Shown here piece by piece: positions 54,724-62,906 of a stretch of 64,000 nt of DNA. This stretch comes from Caulobacter zeae (lineage in GTDB: Bacteria > Pseudomonadota > Alphaproteobacteria > Caulobacterales > Caulobacteraceae). The stretch covers positions 1 to 64,000 of the forward strand of contig NZ_PJRS01000012.1 in assembly GCF_002858925.1 (NCBI RefSeq). Reading direction: 5' to 3'. Numbering within the stretch: position 1 is the first letter of the stretch; each line of letters begins with the position of its first letter. The notes beneath the pieces are model-generated. The model was given only the letters and a program-made list of their open reading frames with translations. It did not search any database and was not told where the DNA came from. The translations under genes and the position numbers were made by a program.

Positions 54724-55869
54724 TTACGCCGCCGCGCCGAACGACAGGCCTTCGTAACGGCGCAGGTGGTGATCGACCGAGCCGAACAGGCCCTCGATGA
54801 TCGTGCCGCGCTTGAAGTAGTGGCCGATGGCCAGCTCGTCGGTCATGCCCATGCCGCCATGGATCTGGATGGCGTTCTGGCCGACGAACTTCAGGGCGCG
54901 GCCGATGCGCACCTTGGCGGCCGAAACGGCCTTGGCGCGTTCGGCGTCGCTTTCGTCGAGCTTGATGGTGGCCATGTAGGTCATCGACACCGACTGCTCG
55001 AGCTCGATGAACATGTCGACCATGCGGTGCTGCAGCACCTGGAAGTCGGCGATGGCGCGGCCGAACTGCTTGCGCTGCTTGGCGTAGTCCAGGGTGCCTT
55101 CATGCAGCTTGCGCAGCACGCCCACGCCTTCGGCCAGGCTGGCGGCGGTGGCTTCGTCGATCACCTTCTCGACCAGCGACAGGCCATTGCCTTCATGGCC
55201 GACCAGGGCGTCGGCAGGGATCGAGACGTTCTCGAAATAGACTTCCGAGGCGCGACCGCCGTCGACGGTGGGGTAGTCGCGGGTGACGACGCCCGGCAGG
55301 GTCTTGTCGATCAGGAACACCGACACGCCCGAGGCCTCGCGCTGGCTTCCGCCGGTGCGGGCGGTGACGACCAGATGCGTAGCGAACGGCGCGCCGACCA
55401 CCACGGCCTTGTGGCCGTTGAGGGTCCAGCCCGAGCCGTCCTTCCTGGCCGTCGTCTTCAGGTCGCTCCAGGTGTAGCGCCCCTGCGGTTCGGCATAGGC
55501 GAAGGCGATGGTGGTGGTCCCCGCGACAATCCCTTCGATGACCGAGGCGGCGCCGGCGTAACCCGAGTGCTTAATGAAGCCGCCGCCGATGACGACCGTG
55601 CCCAGATAGGGCTCGATGACCAGTGCTTTGCCGAACTCCTCCATGATGATCATGTTGTCGATTGCGCCGCCGCCCAGGCCGCCCAGGTCCTCGCTGAACG
55701 AGGCGCCCAGGATGCCGAGCTCCTCGGCGAAGGCCTGCCAGTAGTCGACGCGCCAGCCGCTCTCGGAAGCGACGATCTTGCGGCGGGTCTCGAAGTCGTA
55801 CTTGTCCTGCAGGAAGCTCGCGACCGTGTCGCGGACCATCGACTGCTCTTCGGTGAAGTTGAAGTCCAT
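54724..55869 (-). CDS. pimD: Acyl-CoA dehydrogenase, pimeloyl-CoA dehydrogenase small subunit (PimD)-like
   Basis: 381 residues. N-terminus MDFNFTEEQSMVRDTVASFL. Landmarks are EELGILGASFSEDLGGLGGG, IAFAYAEPQGRYTWSDLKTT at the flavin site, DYPTVDGGRASEVYFENVSI, and the ending QIHGGMGMTDELAIGHYFKR. It matches the small subunit type of two-component acyl-CoA dehydrogenases such as PimC/PimD, used for dicarboxylic or ring-opened acyl-CoAs. The large-subunit-like gene is upstream on the same strand, but the two are split by the DUF559 element. Its ribosome site GAGGAAA lies just outside that element, so translation of PimD is preserved. Confidence 0.9.
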   Translation of the reverse strand: MDFNFTEEQSMVRDTVASFLQDKYDFETRRKIVASESGWRVDYWQAFAEELGILGASFSEDLGGLGGGAIDNMIIMEEFGKALVIEPYLGTVVIGGGFIKHSGYAGAASVIEGIVAGTTTIAFAYAEPQGRYTWSDLKTTARKDGSGWTLNGHKAVVVGAPFATHLVVTARTGGSQREASGVSVFLIDKTLPGVVTRDYPTVDGGRASEVYFENVSIPADALVGHEGNGLSLVEKVIDEATAASLAEGVGVLRKLHEGTLDYAKQRKQFGRAIADFQVLQHRMVDMFIELEQSVSMTYMATIKLDESDAERAKAVSAAKVRIGRALKFVGQNAIQIHGGMGMTDELAIGHYFKRGTIIEGLFGSVDHHLRRYEGLSFGAAA

Positions 55870-55884
55870 GAGGGCGGTTTCCTC

Positions 55885-56310
55885 TTATGGTTCCCCTCCC
55901 CCTTGCGGGGAGGGGTTAGGGGTGGGGGTGTCAGCGCCGATGGTCGAAAGTACGCGCTGAACAGCCGAATGTGGGTCGTAGATCGCTAGCTCGTTGGGGA
56001 CTCTGATCAAGGTATAACCCCGCGCCTCCAGCCAGGCTTGGCGTTCAGCGTCGCGGGCGGCCACCGCGTCCAGAGCATGGATCCCGCCGTCCACCTCGAC
56101 GATCAGCCGATGGTGATGGCAGACGAAATCCACGACGTAGGGCCCGAAAGGCGCTTGGCGGCGAAAGTGAGATCCTGGGATCTCGGCCTTCCTGAGCACC
56201 TTCCAGAACAGCTTCTCCGCCAGTGTCGGCTCGCGGCGCATCCTGCGGGCCGATCGGTCGGCCCTTTCGGATGTGTGCAGAGCTCCTGGCGTTCGTGCTG
56301 ACACCCCCAC
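55885..56310 (-). CDS. DUF559 (Vsr-like PD-(D/E)xK) endonuclease-type protein in an inverted-repeat element
   Basis: Up to 141 residues. The DUF559 core is complete: RMRREPTLAEKLFWKVLRKA, FRRQAPFGPYVVDFVCHHHR and LIVEVDGGIHALDAVAARDA, where ...D...(E)xD gives the nuclease-type acidic residues, then ERQAWLEARGYTLIRVPNEL. DUF559 is related to Vsr mismatch endonucleases, though no function is proven. Both gene ends are made from flanking repeats: GTG 56310 and a GGGGAGGGGG ribosome-like stretch lie in the right arm, and the C-terminal TPTPNPSPQGGGEP and TAA lie in or next to the left arm. A later ATG (56241) is an alternative start at the domain edge. Confidence 0.82.
   Translation of the reverse strand: MGVSARTPGALHTSERADRSARRMRREPTLAEKLFWKVLRKAEIPGSHFRRQAPFGPYVVDFVCHHHRLIVEVDGGIHALDAVAARDAERQAWLEARGYTLIRVPNELAIYDPHSAVQRVLSTIGADTPTPNPSPQGGGEP
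55890..55935. repeat. Left inverted repeat of the DUF559 unit
   Basis: Runs from GTTCCCCTCCCCC through a TTGC loop to GGGGTGGGGGTGTCAGC. Contains an internal ~9-bp stem. Codes for the C-terminal tail of the DUF559 protein. Confidence 0.9.
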
Positions 56311-56343
56311 CCCCTGCCCCCTCCCCGCAAGGGGGAGGGGAAC
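56297..56343. repeat. Right inverted repeat of the DUF559 unit
   Basis: Begins GCTGACACCCCCACCCC and ends GGGGGAGGGGAAC, the reverse complement of the left arm. Holds the GTG start candidate of the DUF559 gene and lies 21 nt before the PimC-like stop codon region at 56364. Confidence 0.9.
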
Positions 56344-56363
56344 TGCAAATGATCAGGATCAGA

Positions 56364-57578
56364 TCAAAGGCCCAGCACCATCTTGGCGATGATGTTGCGC
56401 TGGATCTCATTGGAGCCGCCGTAGATCGAGGTCTTGCGGACGTTGAAATAGGTCGGCGCGGCGCGGTGGGCGAAGTCGGGGCCGATCGGATGGGCGTTGT
56501 CGCCGTCCTTCGGGAAGCCGCGGAAATAGGGCGCGGCATAGTGACCCGAGGCCTCCAGGGCCAGTTCGGTGATCCGCTGCTGGATCTCGGTGCCCTTGAT
56601 CTTCAGGACACTCGACTCCGGACCGGGGCCCTTGCCGGCCGCTTCGCCGGCCAGGGTGCGCAGCTCGGTGTATTCCAGCGCCGTCAGGTCGATCTCCAGG
56701 TCGGCGATCTTTCGCTTGAAGTCCGGATCGGTCAGCAGCGGCTTGCCGTCATCGCCCAGTTCTGTCGAAGCGATCTGGCGGATGCGTTCGATGCCACGCT
56801 TGGAACGGGCGACGCCGGCGATGCCGGAGCGCTCGTGGGCCAGCAGGAACTTGGCGCAGGTCCAGCCCTTGTTCTCGTCGAAGATGCGGTTCTCGACCGG
56901 CACCTTGACGTTCTCGAGCCAGACCTCGTTGACCTCATGCTCGCCGCCCAGGGTGATGATCGGGCGCACGGTCACGCCTGGCGACTTCATGTCGATCAGC
57001 AGGAACGAGATGCCTTCCTGGATCTTGGCGTTGGGATCAGTTCGGACCAGGCAGAAGATCCAGTCGCCGTGCTGGGCCAGCGTGGTCCAGGTCTTCTGGC
57101 CGTTGACCAGGTAGTATTCCTTGCCGTCGTCGCCGGTGAAGCGCTCGGCCTTGGTCTTCAGGCTGGCCAGGTCGGAACCCGCGCCCGGCTCGCTATAGCC
57201 CTGCGACCACCAGATCTCGCCCGACAGGGTCGGCGGCAGAAAGCGTTCCTTCTGCTCGGGCGTGCCGAAGGTGTAAATCACCGGCCCGACCATGTTGATG
57301 CCGAACGGCAGGATCGGCACGCAGTCGGCGCGGGCGGTCTCTTCCGACCAGATGTAGCGCTGCACCGAGGTCCAGCCCGGACCGCCGTACTTCTGCGGCC
57401 AGGCGGGGGCGACCCAACCCTTCTGGGCCAGGGTGCGGTGCCAGGAGAGGAAGTCCTCCTTGGACATCTCCTCGCCCTCTTCCTGGCGCTCGCGCAGGCC
57501 TTCCGGATAGTTCTGCGCGATGAAGGCGCGAACCTCGTCGCGGAAGGCCAGGTCTTCGGGCGAAAAATCGAGGTTCAT
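56364..57578 (-). CDS. pimC: Acyl-CoA dehydrogenase, pimeloyl-CoA dehydrogenase large subunit (PimC)-like
   Basis: 404 residues: MNLDFSPEDLAFRDEVRAFI, then WHRTLAQKGWVAPAWPQKYG, SQGYSEPGAGSDLASLKTKA (flavin contact), LVNGQKTWTTLAQHGDWIFC and the end SIYGGSNEIQRNIIAKMVLG. It matches the PimC-like large subunit group and also the lone protein at 40962-42140. It likely forms a heteromeric flavoenzyme with the PimD-like product on CoA esters of dicarboxylic or cyclic acids. GGGAG is seen 7 nt before the ATG. The gap to pimD is filled by the DUF559 unit, so co-expression may now depend on read-through of two strong hairpins. Confidence 0.92.
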   Translation of the reverse strand: MNLDFSPEDLAFRDEVRAFIAQNYPEGLRERQEEGEEMSKEDFLSWHRTLAQKGWVAPAWPQKYGGPGWTSVQRYIWSEETARADCVPILPFGINMVGPVIYTFGTPEQKERFLPPTLSGEIWWSQGYSEPGAGSDLASLKTKAERFTGDDGKEYYLVNGQKTWTTLAQHGDWIFCLVRTDPNAKIQEGISFLLIDMKSPGVTVRPIITLGGEHEVNEVWLENVKVPVENRIFDENKGWTCAKFLLAHERSGIAGVARSKRGIERIRQIASTELGDDGKPLLTDPDFKRKIADLEIDLTALEYTELRTLAGEAAGKGPGPESSVLKIKGTEIQQRITELALEASGHYAAPYFRGFPKDGDNAHPIGPDFAHRAAPTYFNVRKTSIYGGSNEIQRNIIAKMVLGL

Positions 57579-57700
57579 TGCGCGCTCCCGAACAGGCCGG
57601 CTGAGCCGGCGTCTTGTTGTTTCGGGAGGATGATAGGGGTCGAACGAGCGTTTGGAAAGATGACGCGAAGGTCAACGTAAACGTCGTTCACCCATTACGG

Positions 57701-58597
57701 TCAGCGAACCTCGCAGGCCAGGCGCACCAGGGCCAGGGCCGACACGCCGCCGACGCCCTCCTCGTCATCGATCTCCAGCGAGACCAGCGGCGTCTTGCCC
57801 AGCGCCGCCAGCAGCCGCGCATGGCCCGGCCCGCCCACGTGGGCGGCGACGGCGTGGGCGATCAGGTCGGGATCGATCGCGTGAAGGACGGCCCCGGCGG
57901 CGGTCGCCGCATAGCCGTCCAGCAGGACCGGGATCTTCTGGACGCGGGCGGCGATGATCGCGCCGGCCACGGCGGCCGTTTCGCGACCGCCCAGCTGGCG
58001 CAGCGCTTCCAGCGGATCGGAAAGGTCGCTCTCGCCCCGGGCGCGCTCGACGGCCGCCGCGACGTCGGCGGCGACTTCGCCGGCCGCCCAGTCGGAGGCC
58101 TCGCCGCCGAACAGCGCCAAGGCGATGGCGGCGGCGTCACGATGGGCTTCGGCGGCGATGACGCCGGGAATCAGCAGGTCGGGCTGCTTGGCCAGGGCCT
58201 CCATGCCGAAGGCCATGGTGGCGGCGCATTCCTTCTCGCTCATCGAGGCCTTCTGGCGCGCGTCGGGCGTCGGGCGATCGATGGCCAGGTCGAAGGCTTC
58301 AAGGCCGGCGCCCTGCGAGCCGGCCATGCGGCTGACCGAAGCGCCGCCGGCGGCGATGGTTTCGAGGCGGTCGCGGGCGTAGCCTCGCGGGCCGATCCCC
58401 TGGCGCGCGCCGGCGTAAAGCGCCACGACCGGACGGTTGACCGACGGCGGGGTGCGACCGGTCCAGGCGGTGAGCCAGGCCGAGATCTCGGCGAGGCGGC
58501 CGCCGTCGGCCGGCGGTACGAAGACGCCCGGCGCCGGAAGATCGGCGGCCAGGCGGCGAATGTCGGCGAAGGGCGAGGCGGCGGCGGAAGCGTTCAT
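57701..58597 (-). CDS. cobT: CobT family phosphoribosyltransferase (divergent, short)
   Basis: 298 residues versus ~340-350 for typical CobT. The catalytic-Glu region is kept (EIDDEEGVGGVSALALVRL, equal to the EGTGA-type motif). LDGYAATAAGAVLHAIDP matches the C-terminal CobT signature, and RPVVALYAGARQGIGPRGYA matches the start. The usual GIGNTT stretch is replaced by PGVIAAEAHRDAAAIALALF. CobT activates a lower-ligand base as its ribotide for cobalamin. No other cob gene and no cobalamin riboswitch (only 73 nt upstream) are seen. It may be a functional short form or have shifted base preference. Confidence 0.78.
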   Translation of the reverse strand: MNASAAASPFADIRRLAADLPAPGVFVPPADGGRLAEISAWLTAWTGRTPPSVNRPVVALYAGARQGIGPRGYARDRLETIAAGGASVSRMAGSQGAGLEAFDLAIDRPTPDARQKASMSEKECAATMAFGMEALAKQPDLLIPGVIAAEAHRDAAAIALALFGGEASDWAAGEVAADVAAAVERARGESDLSDPLEALRQLGGRETAAVAGAIIAARVQKIPVLLDGYAATAAGAVLHAIDPDLIAHAVAAHVGGPGHARLLAALGKTPLVSLEIDDEEGVGGVSALALVRLACEVR

Positions 58598-58670
58598 GGC
58601 CGCCGACTTAAGCCAGTCCGCGCCCGATGCAAGCGCATAGGGCGCGGAACATGGTTCAGAAGGCGCCTGA

Positions 58671-59000
58671 TCAGCTGGCGGCCAGGTCCTTGCAGGTCCC
58701 GTCGCGCTCCTGGATCAGGCTCGCCTTGGTGGCTTCGTCGGCCTTGGAGGCGGCGCGCTTGGCGTCGGAGCGGGCGTTGTCGGCGCGGTCCGAGGTGAAG
58801 ACGTGGCGGCCCGAGCGCTGGTCCTTGATGAACTGCTTCAGGGCGGCCGGGTCGGCCTCGCCAAGGGCCTTGGCCTCGGTCAGGCCCAGGCAGCGGTTGG
58901 CCTGGATGAACTGGGCGTCGGTGACGCGCTCGGCGGCCAGGGCCGGAGCGGCGACGGCGGCGATCGAAGCGGCGGCGAGCAGGATGGTGGCGATACGCAT
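58671..59000 (-). CDS. Small exported hypothetical protein
   Basis: 109 residues with a signal peptide (TILLAAASIAAVAAPALA). The mature part is highly charged and helical (LTEAKALGEADPAALKQFIK, RSDAKRAASKADEATKASLI) with two Cys (NRCLGL and GTCKDL) likely joined by a disulfide. Start ATG 59000 with AGAGGGA upstream; an earlier in-frame start lacks a signal sequence. Family unknown. Upstream of cobT with 73 nt between. Confidence 0.7.
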   Translation of the reverse strand: MRIATILLAAASIAAVAAPALAAERVTDAQFIQANRCLGLTEAKALGEADPAALKQFIKDQRSGRHVFTSDRADNARSDAKRAASKADEATKASLIQERDGTCKDLAAS

Positions 59001-59089
59001 GGTTGGTCCCTCTTGATTGAAAATCCGGGCGCAGAGCCGCATCGCGTCTGGCGACTTGCGCCCGACGCCGCGGATGGCGACATTCGGTC

Positions 59090-59317
59090 ATGACTTCAGA
59101 AAACCGCCCGCCCCGCCCCATCGTCACGCCTTGCGTCAAGGTGTGCGCCGTGGATGGTGCGTCCGGTTTCTGCCTGGGTTGCCGGCGGACCCTGCAGGAG
59201 ATCGCCGGCTGGTCGCGCTACAGCGACGAGGAACGGGCGAAGATCATGGCCGCCCTGCCCCATCGTCCCGATCCGATGGAAAGCCTGATGGCCGCCCAGT
59301 CGGGTGCGCATACCTGA
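59090..59317 (+). CDS. DUF1289 domain protein
   Basis: 75 residues. The DUF1289 signature is clear: [20 protein letters not shown] followed by [20 protein letters not shown], with four Cys suited to a metal or iron-sulfur site. Such small proteins are common in proteobacteria; function unknown. Divergent from the previous gene with an 89-nt gap. Confidence 0.9.
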   Translation: MTSENRPPRPIVTPCVKVCAVDGASGFCLGCRRTLQEIAGWSRYSDEERAKIMAALPHRPDPMESLMAAQSGAHT

Positions 59318-59616
59318 TTGGTCTTCAGGTTCTCGACAGCATTTCTTTGTTCTGCATCTAAGTTATCCCCGAAGCGTTCGTCTGACGAAGATGAAGATGA
59401 CGCCCTGAGCTCAGGCTTTGAAGTTAAATCCAGTCCATGAACTTTATTACATGTTGCGCCATCAACGTTACGCCGAGTTAATTGGCGCAAAGCGCAGCAT
59501 ATTGTTAACCAAGTAAATTCGCCCTGCCATTCACCGCTTGCAAACGTCTTTCCGGCTAATGTCCCGGACAAGGGTCGTAGAAACGACCGAAAAGCCTGCA
59601 AGGCGGGGTGTCTTCG
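59318..59616. other. AT-richer intergenic region before the retropepsin-like gene
   Basis: About 299 nt, clearly lower in GC than the rest of the window, with many TTAA and TTAC strings (for example near 59437, 59468, 59478 and 59505). It must contain the promoter of the protease gene. A GTTAACCAAGTAAA string at 59504-59517 recalls half of a CtrA box but does not fit the full consensus. No ORF or clear RNA fold was recognised. Confidence 0.5.
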
Positions 59617-60126
59617 ATGTTCAAGTTCACGGCGATCGCGATTGTCGGTGCGCTGTCGGCGGTGGGCGCGGCAAAGGCCGTGACCTCGCTGGACAGCACG
59701 TTCCGCCAATCGCCCCAGACCATGCCCGCCACCGCGGCCGCCGCGACGCTGGGCGACGCCGGATCCGCGCAACTGACCAAGGGCCCCGACGGCCATTTCT
59801 GGGCCGAGGCCAAGGTCGACGGCCGCGCCGTCCGCTTCCTCGTCGACACCGGCGCCACCGCGGTCTCGCTCAGCAAGGCCGACGCCCAGCGCCTGGGCAT
59901 CGACGTGACCAAGCTGAACTACGAATACGATGTCGTCACCGCCGACGGCCGCACCCGCGCGGCCTCGGTGAAGCTGGGCAGCGTGGCGATCGCCGGCGCC
60001 AAGGTCGCCAATGTCGACGCCCTGGTGATCGAGAGCGGCCTGGAAACCTCGCTGCTAGGCATGAGCTATCTGGGCCGGCTGTCGCGCTTCGAGGCCACGC
60101 CGCGGTCGCTGATCCTGCACCCCTGA
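59617..60126 (+). CDS. Retropepsin-like aspartic protease (TIGR02281 family)
   Basis: 169 residues. An N-terminal hydrophobic segment (FTAIAIVGALSAVGAAKAV) is a signal or anchor. The protease half-domain has the active-site triad VDTGATAVSLS (~90), typical of clan AA single-domain proteases, then YEYDVVTADGRTRAASVKLG, and the closing hydrophobic-hydrophobic-Gly LLGMSYLGRL. Homodimers are needed for activity, as in retropepsins. It probably works in the periplasm. The start is ATG 59617; an in-frame GTG nine nt earlier is possible. Confidence 0.9.
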   Translation: MFKFTAIAIVGALSAVGAAKAVTSLDSTFRQSPQTMPATAAAATLGDAGSAQLTKGPDGHFWAEAKVDGRAVRFLVDTGATAVSLSKADAQRLGIDVTKLNYEYDVVTADGRTRAASVKLGSVAIAGAKVANVDALVIESGLETSLLGMSYLGRLSRFEATPRSLILHP

Positions 60127-60224
60127 CGTCGACGGGCGCATGATCGCCCGGAATTCTTGCACGATCCTGCAAGAGCACTTCCGCCCGCATGGGCGCCAGC
60201 GCGGTTTTGCGCTAACCTAGGGTC

Positions 60225-61157
60225 ATGCTCATCACTTCAGCGCCGGCCCAGGCTGGCTGCCCTCGCCATCCGGCTCTGGCCGAGGCGATTGAACGATCCG
60301 TCTCGACCGACGGCGTTCACCCGACCGCGATCGGCGGCATGTGGCTGGCCCGCATGTCGCAGCCCAGCCCGCCGGTGCACGGCGTGCACGAGGCCGCCGT
60401 CTGCATCATCGCCCAGGGCCGCAAACAGGTGATGCTGGGCGAAGAGGTCTATGTCTACGACCACGCCCGCTTTCTCGTCGTGTCGGTGGACGTGCCCGTC
60501 GTCGGCCAGGTGATCGAGGCCAGCGCCGACGCGCCTTACCTATGCGTGCGCCTCGACATCGATCCGCGCCGACTGAACGAGCTGATCCTCGAGATCGACC
60601 CAGGCCCCGTGCGCAACGCGCCTGCCCCCAGCCTGGCCCTCAGCGCGACCACGCCCGAACTGTTCGACGCCGTCGTGCGGCTGGTGCGGCTGCTTGAGAC
60701 GCCGGGCGACATTCCGGTCCTGGCGCCGCTGATCCAGCGCGAGATCCTCTATCGGCTGCTGCGCACCGACCAGGGCCCGCGCCTGCGAGAGATCGCCGCC
60801 TGCGAAAGCCGCCTGGGCCAGGTCTCGCGCGCCATCCACTGGCTGAAGACCAACTACCAGCGCCCATTCCGCATGGAGATCCTGGCCGCCGAGGCCCGGA
60901 TGAGCCCGTCGGCGCTGCACCAGCATTTCAAGGCGATCACGGCGATGAGCCCGCTGCAGTACCAGAAGCAGCTGCGCCTGCAGGAGGCGCGGCGACTGAT
61001 CCTGGCCCAGGGGCTGGACGCCGCAACGGCCGGCCACAATGTCGGCTACGACAGCCCCTCGCAGTTCAGCCGCGAATACAGCCGCCTGTTCGGGGCGCCG
61101 CCGCTGCGCGACGCCACGCGGCTGCGCACTCGGCCCGAACTCGTCAGGACTGCGTGA
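60225..61157 (+). CDS. AraC family transcriptional regulator
   Basis: 310 residues. The N-terminal AraC_N/cupin-like domain has AAVCIIAQGRKQVMLGEEVY and VYDHARFLVVSVDVPVVGQV. The two C-terminal helix-turn-helix units are FRMEILAAEARMSPSALHQH with FKAITAMSPLQYQKQLRLQE, and LDAATAGHNVGYDSPSQFSR with EYSRLFGAPP. This subtype usually controls a neighbouring oxidoreductase or transporter. Its 3' end overlaps the convergent symporter gene by 14 nt, so its partner may be on the other side or elsewhere. Confidence 0.92.
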   Translation: MLITSAPAQAGCPRHPALAEAIERSVSTDGVHPTAIGGMWLARMSQPSPPVHGVHEAAVCIIAQGRKQVMLGEEVYVYDHARFLVVSVDVPVVGQVIEASADAPYLCVRLDIDPRRLNELILEIDPGPVRNAPAPSLALSATTPELFDAVVRLVRLLETPGDIPVLAPLIQREILYRLLRTDQGPRLREIAACESRLGQVSRAIHWLKTNYQRPFRMEILAAEARMSPSALHQHFKAITAMSPLQYQKQLRLQEARRLILAQGLDAATAGHNVGYDSPSQFSREYSRLFGAPPLRDATRLRTRPELVRTA

Positions 61158-62502
61158 CCGCGCCCCCTTCTTGAGAAACGGCCGGCGCTACGCCGGCGGC
61201 GGCGTCGTAGGCGGTCTGGTCCAGGATGCCTTCCTGCTTGGCCACCAGGGTCGGCACCAGGGCCTGGCCGGCGACGTTCACCGCCGTGCGGCCCATGTCG
61301 AGGATCGGATCGATGGCCAGCAGCAGGCCCGCGCCTTCCAGCGGCAGGCCAAGGGTCGACAGGGTCAAGGTCAGCATGACCGTCGCCCCCGTCAGGCCGG
61401 CGGTGGCGGCCGAGCCCAGCACCGAGACGGCGACGATCAGGGCGTAGTCGGTCAGCTCCAGCGGCAGGTGATAGAACTGGGCGATGAAGATCGCCGACAG
61501 GGCCGGATAGATGGCGGCGCAGCCGTCCATTTTCGTCGTCGCGCCCAGCGGCACGGCGAAGGCGGCATAGGCGCGCGGAACGCCCAGCCCGCCTTCCGTC
61601 ACGGTCTCGGTCACCGGCAGGGTGCCGATCGACGAGCGCGACACGAAGGCCAGCTGGATGGCCGGCCAGGCGCTGGCGAAGAACTTCAGCGGATTGAGGC
61701 CGTGGGCGGCCAGCAGGATCGGGTAGACGACGAACAGCACCAGAGCCAGGCCCAGATAGATCGCGCCGGTGAAGGCGCCGAGCTGGCCCAGGGTGGTCCA
61801 GCCATACTGGGCCACGGCGTTGCCCAGCAGGCCCACGGTGCCGATCGGCGTCAGGCGGATGACCCAGCTCAGCACCTTGCGCACGACCGCCAGGGCCGAG
61901 GCGTTGAAGGCCAGGAAGCCCTCGCCGGCCGGGCCGACGCGCAGGGCGGCGATGCCGGCCGCCAGGGCGATGACCAGGATCTGCAGCACGTTGAACGACA
62001 GCGAGGTGCTGGCGCCGGCCTCGCCGACCTTGGTCGAGGCGTTCAGGCCCAGAATGTTTGACGGCACCAGGCTGGTCAGGAAGTCGAGCCACGAGCCGTT
62101 GGTGCGCGGAGCGGCGGCCGCGGCGGCGTCCAGGGCGGCGTGGGCGCCCGGCTGCAAGGTGACGCCCAGGGTGATGCCGATGGCCACCGCGATCAGGGCG
62201 GTGATCGCGAACCACAGCAGCGTCTTCCAGACCAGGCGCGCGGCGTTCTGAAGTTCGCGCAGGTTGGCGATGCTGGCGACGATGGCGGTGAAGACCAGCG
62301 GCGGCACCAGCACGCGCAGCAGCTGGATGAAGATCGACCCGACCTGGTGCAGGGTCTCGGCCAGGGCATGACCCGCCTGCCCCTCCCCGACGCCCAGGCG
62401 CCGAGCCAGCAGGCCGAGGGCCAGGCCGGCGACCATGCCGACGAGGACCTGCACGCCGAAGCCGCTGATGAAGCGGCTGGAAGGAGCTGTCGCCTGGGCC
62501 AT
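61144..62502 (-). CDS. Dicarboxylate/amino acid:cation symporter (DAACS family)
   Basis: 452 residues with about eight helices and two re-entrant loops. The first loop motif is SRSSIGTLPVTETV, followed by the substrate helix KMDGCAAIYPALSAIFIAQF. The last is LLAIDPILDMGRTAVNVAGQ: the usual NVxGD ends in Gln here instead of Asp. It imports C4-dicarboxylates or acidic/neutral amino acids with Na+ or H+. The Asp-to-Gln change at the cation/substrate site suggests a non-standard substrate. Convergent with, and overlapping, the AraC gene. Confidence 0.9.
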   Translation of the reverse strand: MAQATAPSSRFISGFGVQVLVGMVAGLALGLLARRLGVGEGQAGHALAETLHQVGSIFIQLLRVLVPPLVFTAIVASIANLRELQNAARLVWKTLLWFAITALIAVAIGITLGVTLQPGAHAALDAAAAAAPRTNGSWLDFLTSLVPSNILGLNASTKVGEAGASTSLSFNVLQILVIALAAGIAALRVGPAGEGFLAFNASALAVVRKVLSWVIRLTPIGTVGLLGNAVAQYGWTTLGQLGAFTGAIYLGLALVLFVVYPILLAAHGLNPLKFFASAWPAIQLAFVSRSSIGTLPVTETVTEGGLGVPRAYAAFAVPLGATTKMDGCAAIYPALSAIFIAQFYHLPLELTDYALIVAVSVLGSAATAGLTGATVMLTLTLSTLGLPLEGAGLLLAIDPILDMGRTAVNVAGQALVPTLVAKQEGILDQTAYDAAAGVAPAVSQEGGAVTQS

Positions 62503-62789
62503 GGGTCGTTCCTGCTCACATTCGGCGGTGATCAGTCGCCGTTCAACTCAAGAAGCACGCAAAGCCCGGCGACGACACGCACCACCAAGCTTCGAAACTG
62601 GAATTTCCTGCTCGCGCATATGAGCGCGGCGGTCGAACCAGTTTTTGTGCGATCCGGCGCCAGCCAAACTGAAAGCTCCACTACTCCGGTCGGAATTAGG
62701 GGCGGCGGCGTGTCACATGGTAAACGCGCCGGGGGCTCCCTAGGGTGGCCTCGCCCCCCCCTGCCCCATCACGACTTTCCGGAGCCGCC

Positions 62790-62906
62790 ATGAGTCTCTC
62801 CTTCCTGTTCGGCGCGATCATCGGGTCCGGCCTGTTCATCCTGCTCGGTCGCGGCCCGGTGGAAAAGCTGCTGGCGGTGATCCAGGAGCGCGTCGGCAAG
62901 CGCTGA
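62790..62906 (+). CDS. Short 38-residue membrane peptide
   Basis: ATG 62790 is preceded by GGAG at 6 nt and opens SLSFLFGAIIGSGLFILLGR, one membrane helix, then a basic-amphipathic end (EKLLAVIQERVGKR). Composition and ribosome site favour a real small protein. Function unknown. The 287 nt before it (62503-62789) contain no other recognised feature and should hold its promoter and that of the symporter. Confidence 0.5.
   Translation: MSLSFLFGAIIGSGLFILLGRGPVEKLLAVIQERVGKR

Larger units (their letters stand above)
55886..56347. mobile_element. Putative ~460-bp DUF559 unit bounded by inverted repeats
   Basis: Left arm 55890-55935 and right arm 56297-56343 are near-perfect reverse complements (46 and 47 nt; about two mismatches and one single-base gap). 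Each arm has its own hairpin (CCCCTCCCC / GGGGAGGGG) followed by a G-rich or C-rich stretch and GTGTCAGC or its complement. The unit lies exactly between pimC- and pimD-like genes, which normally sit together. No clear target-site duplication was seen. A single-gene element moved by its own nuclease, or by an unknown enzyme, is a reasonable but unproven reading. Confidence 0.6.

Noticed and set aside
58598..58670. Cobalamin riboswitch before cobT
   Set aside because: The gap is only 73 nt and shows no B12-box-like sequence.
59504..59517. CtrA box in GTTAACCAAGTAAA
   Set aside because: It has one TTAAC half, but the second half does not fit TTAA at the right spacing.
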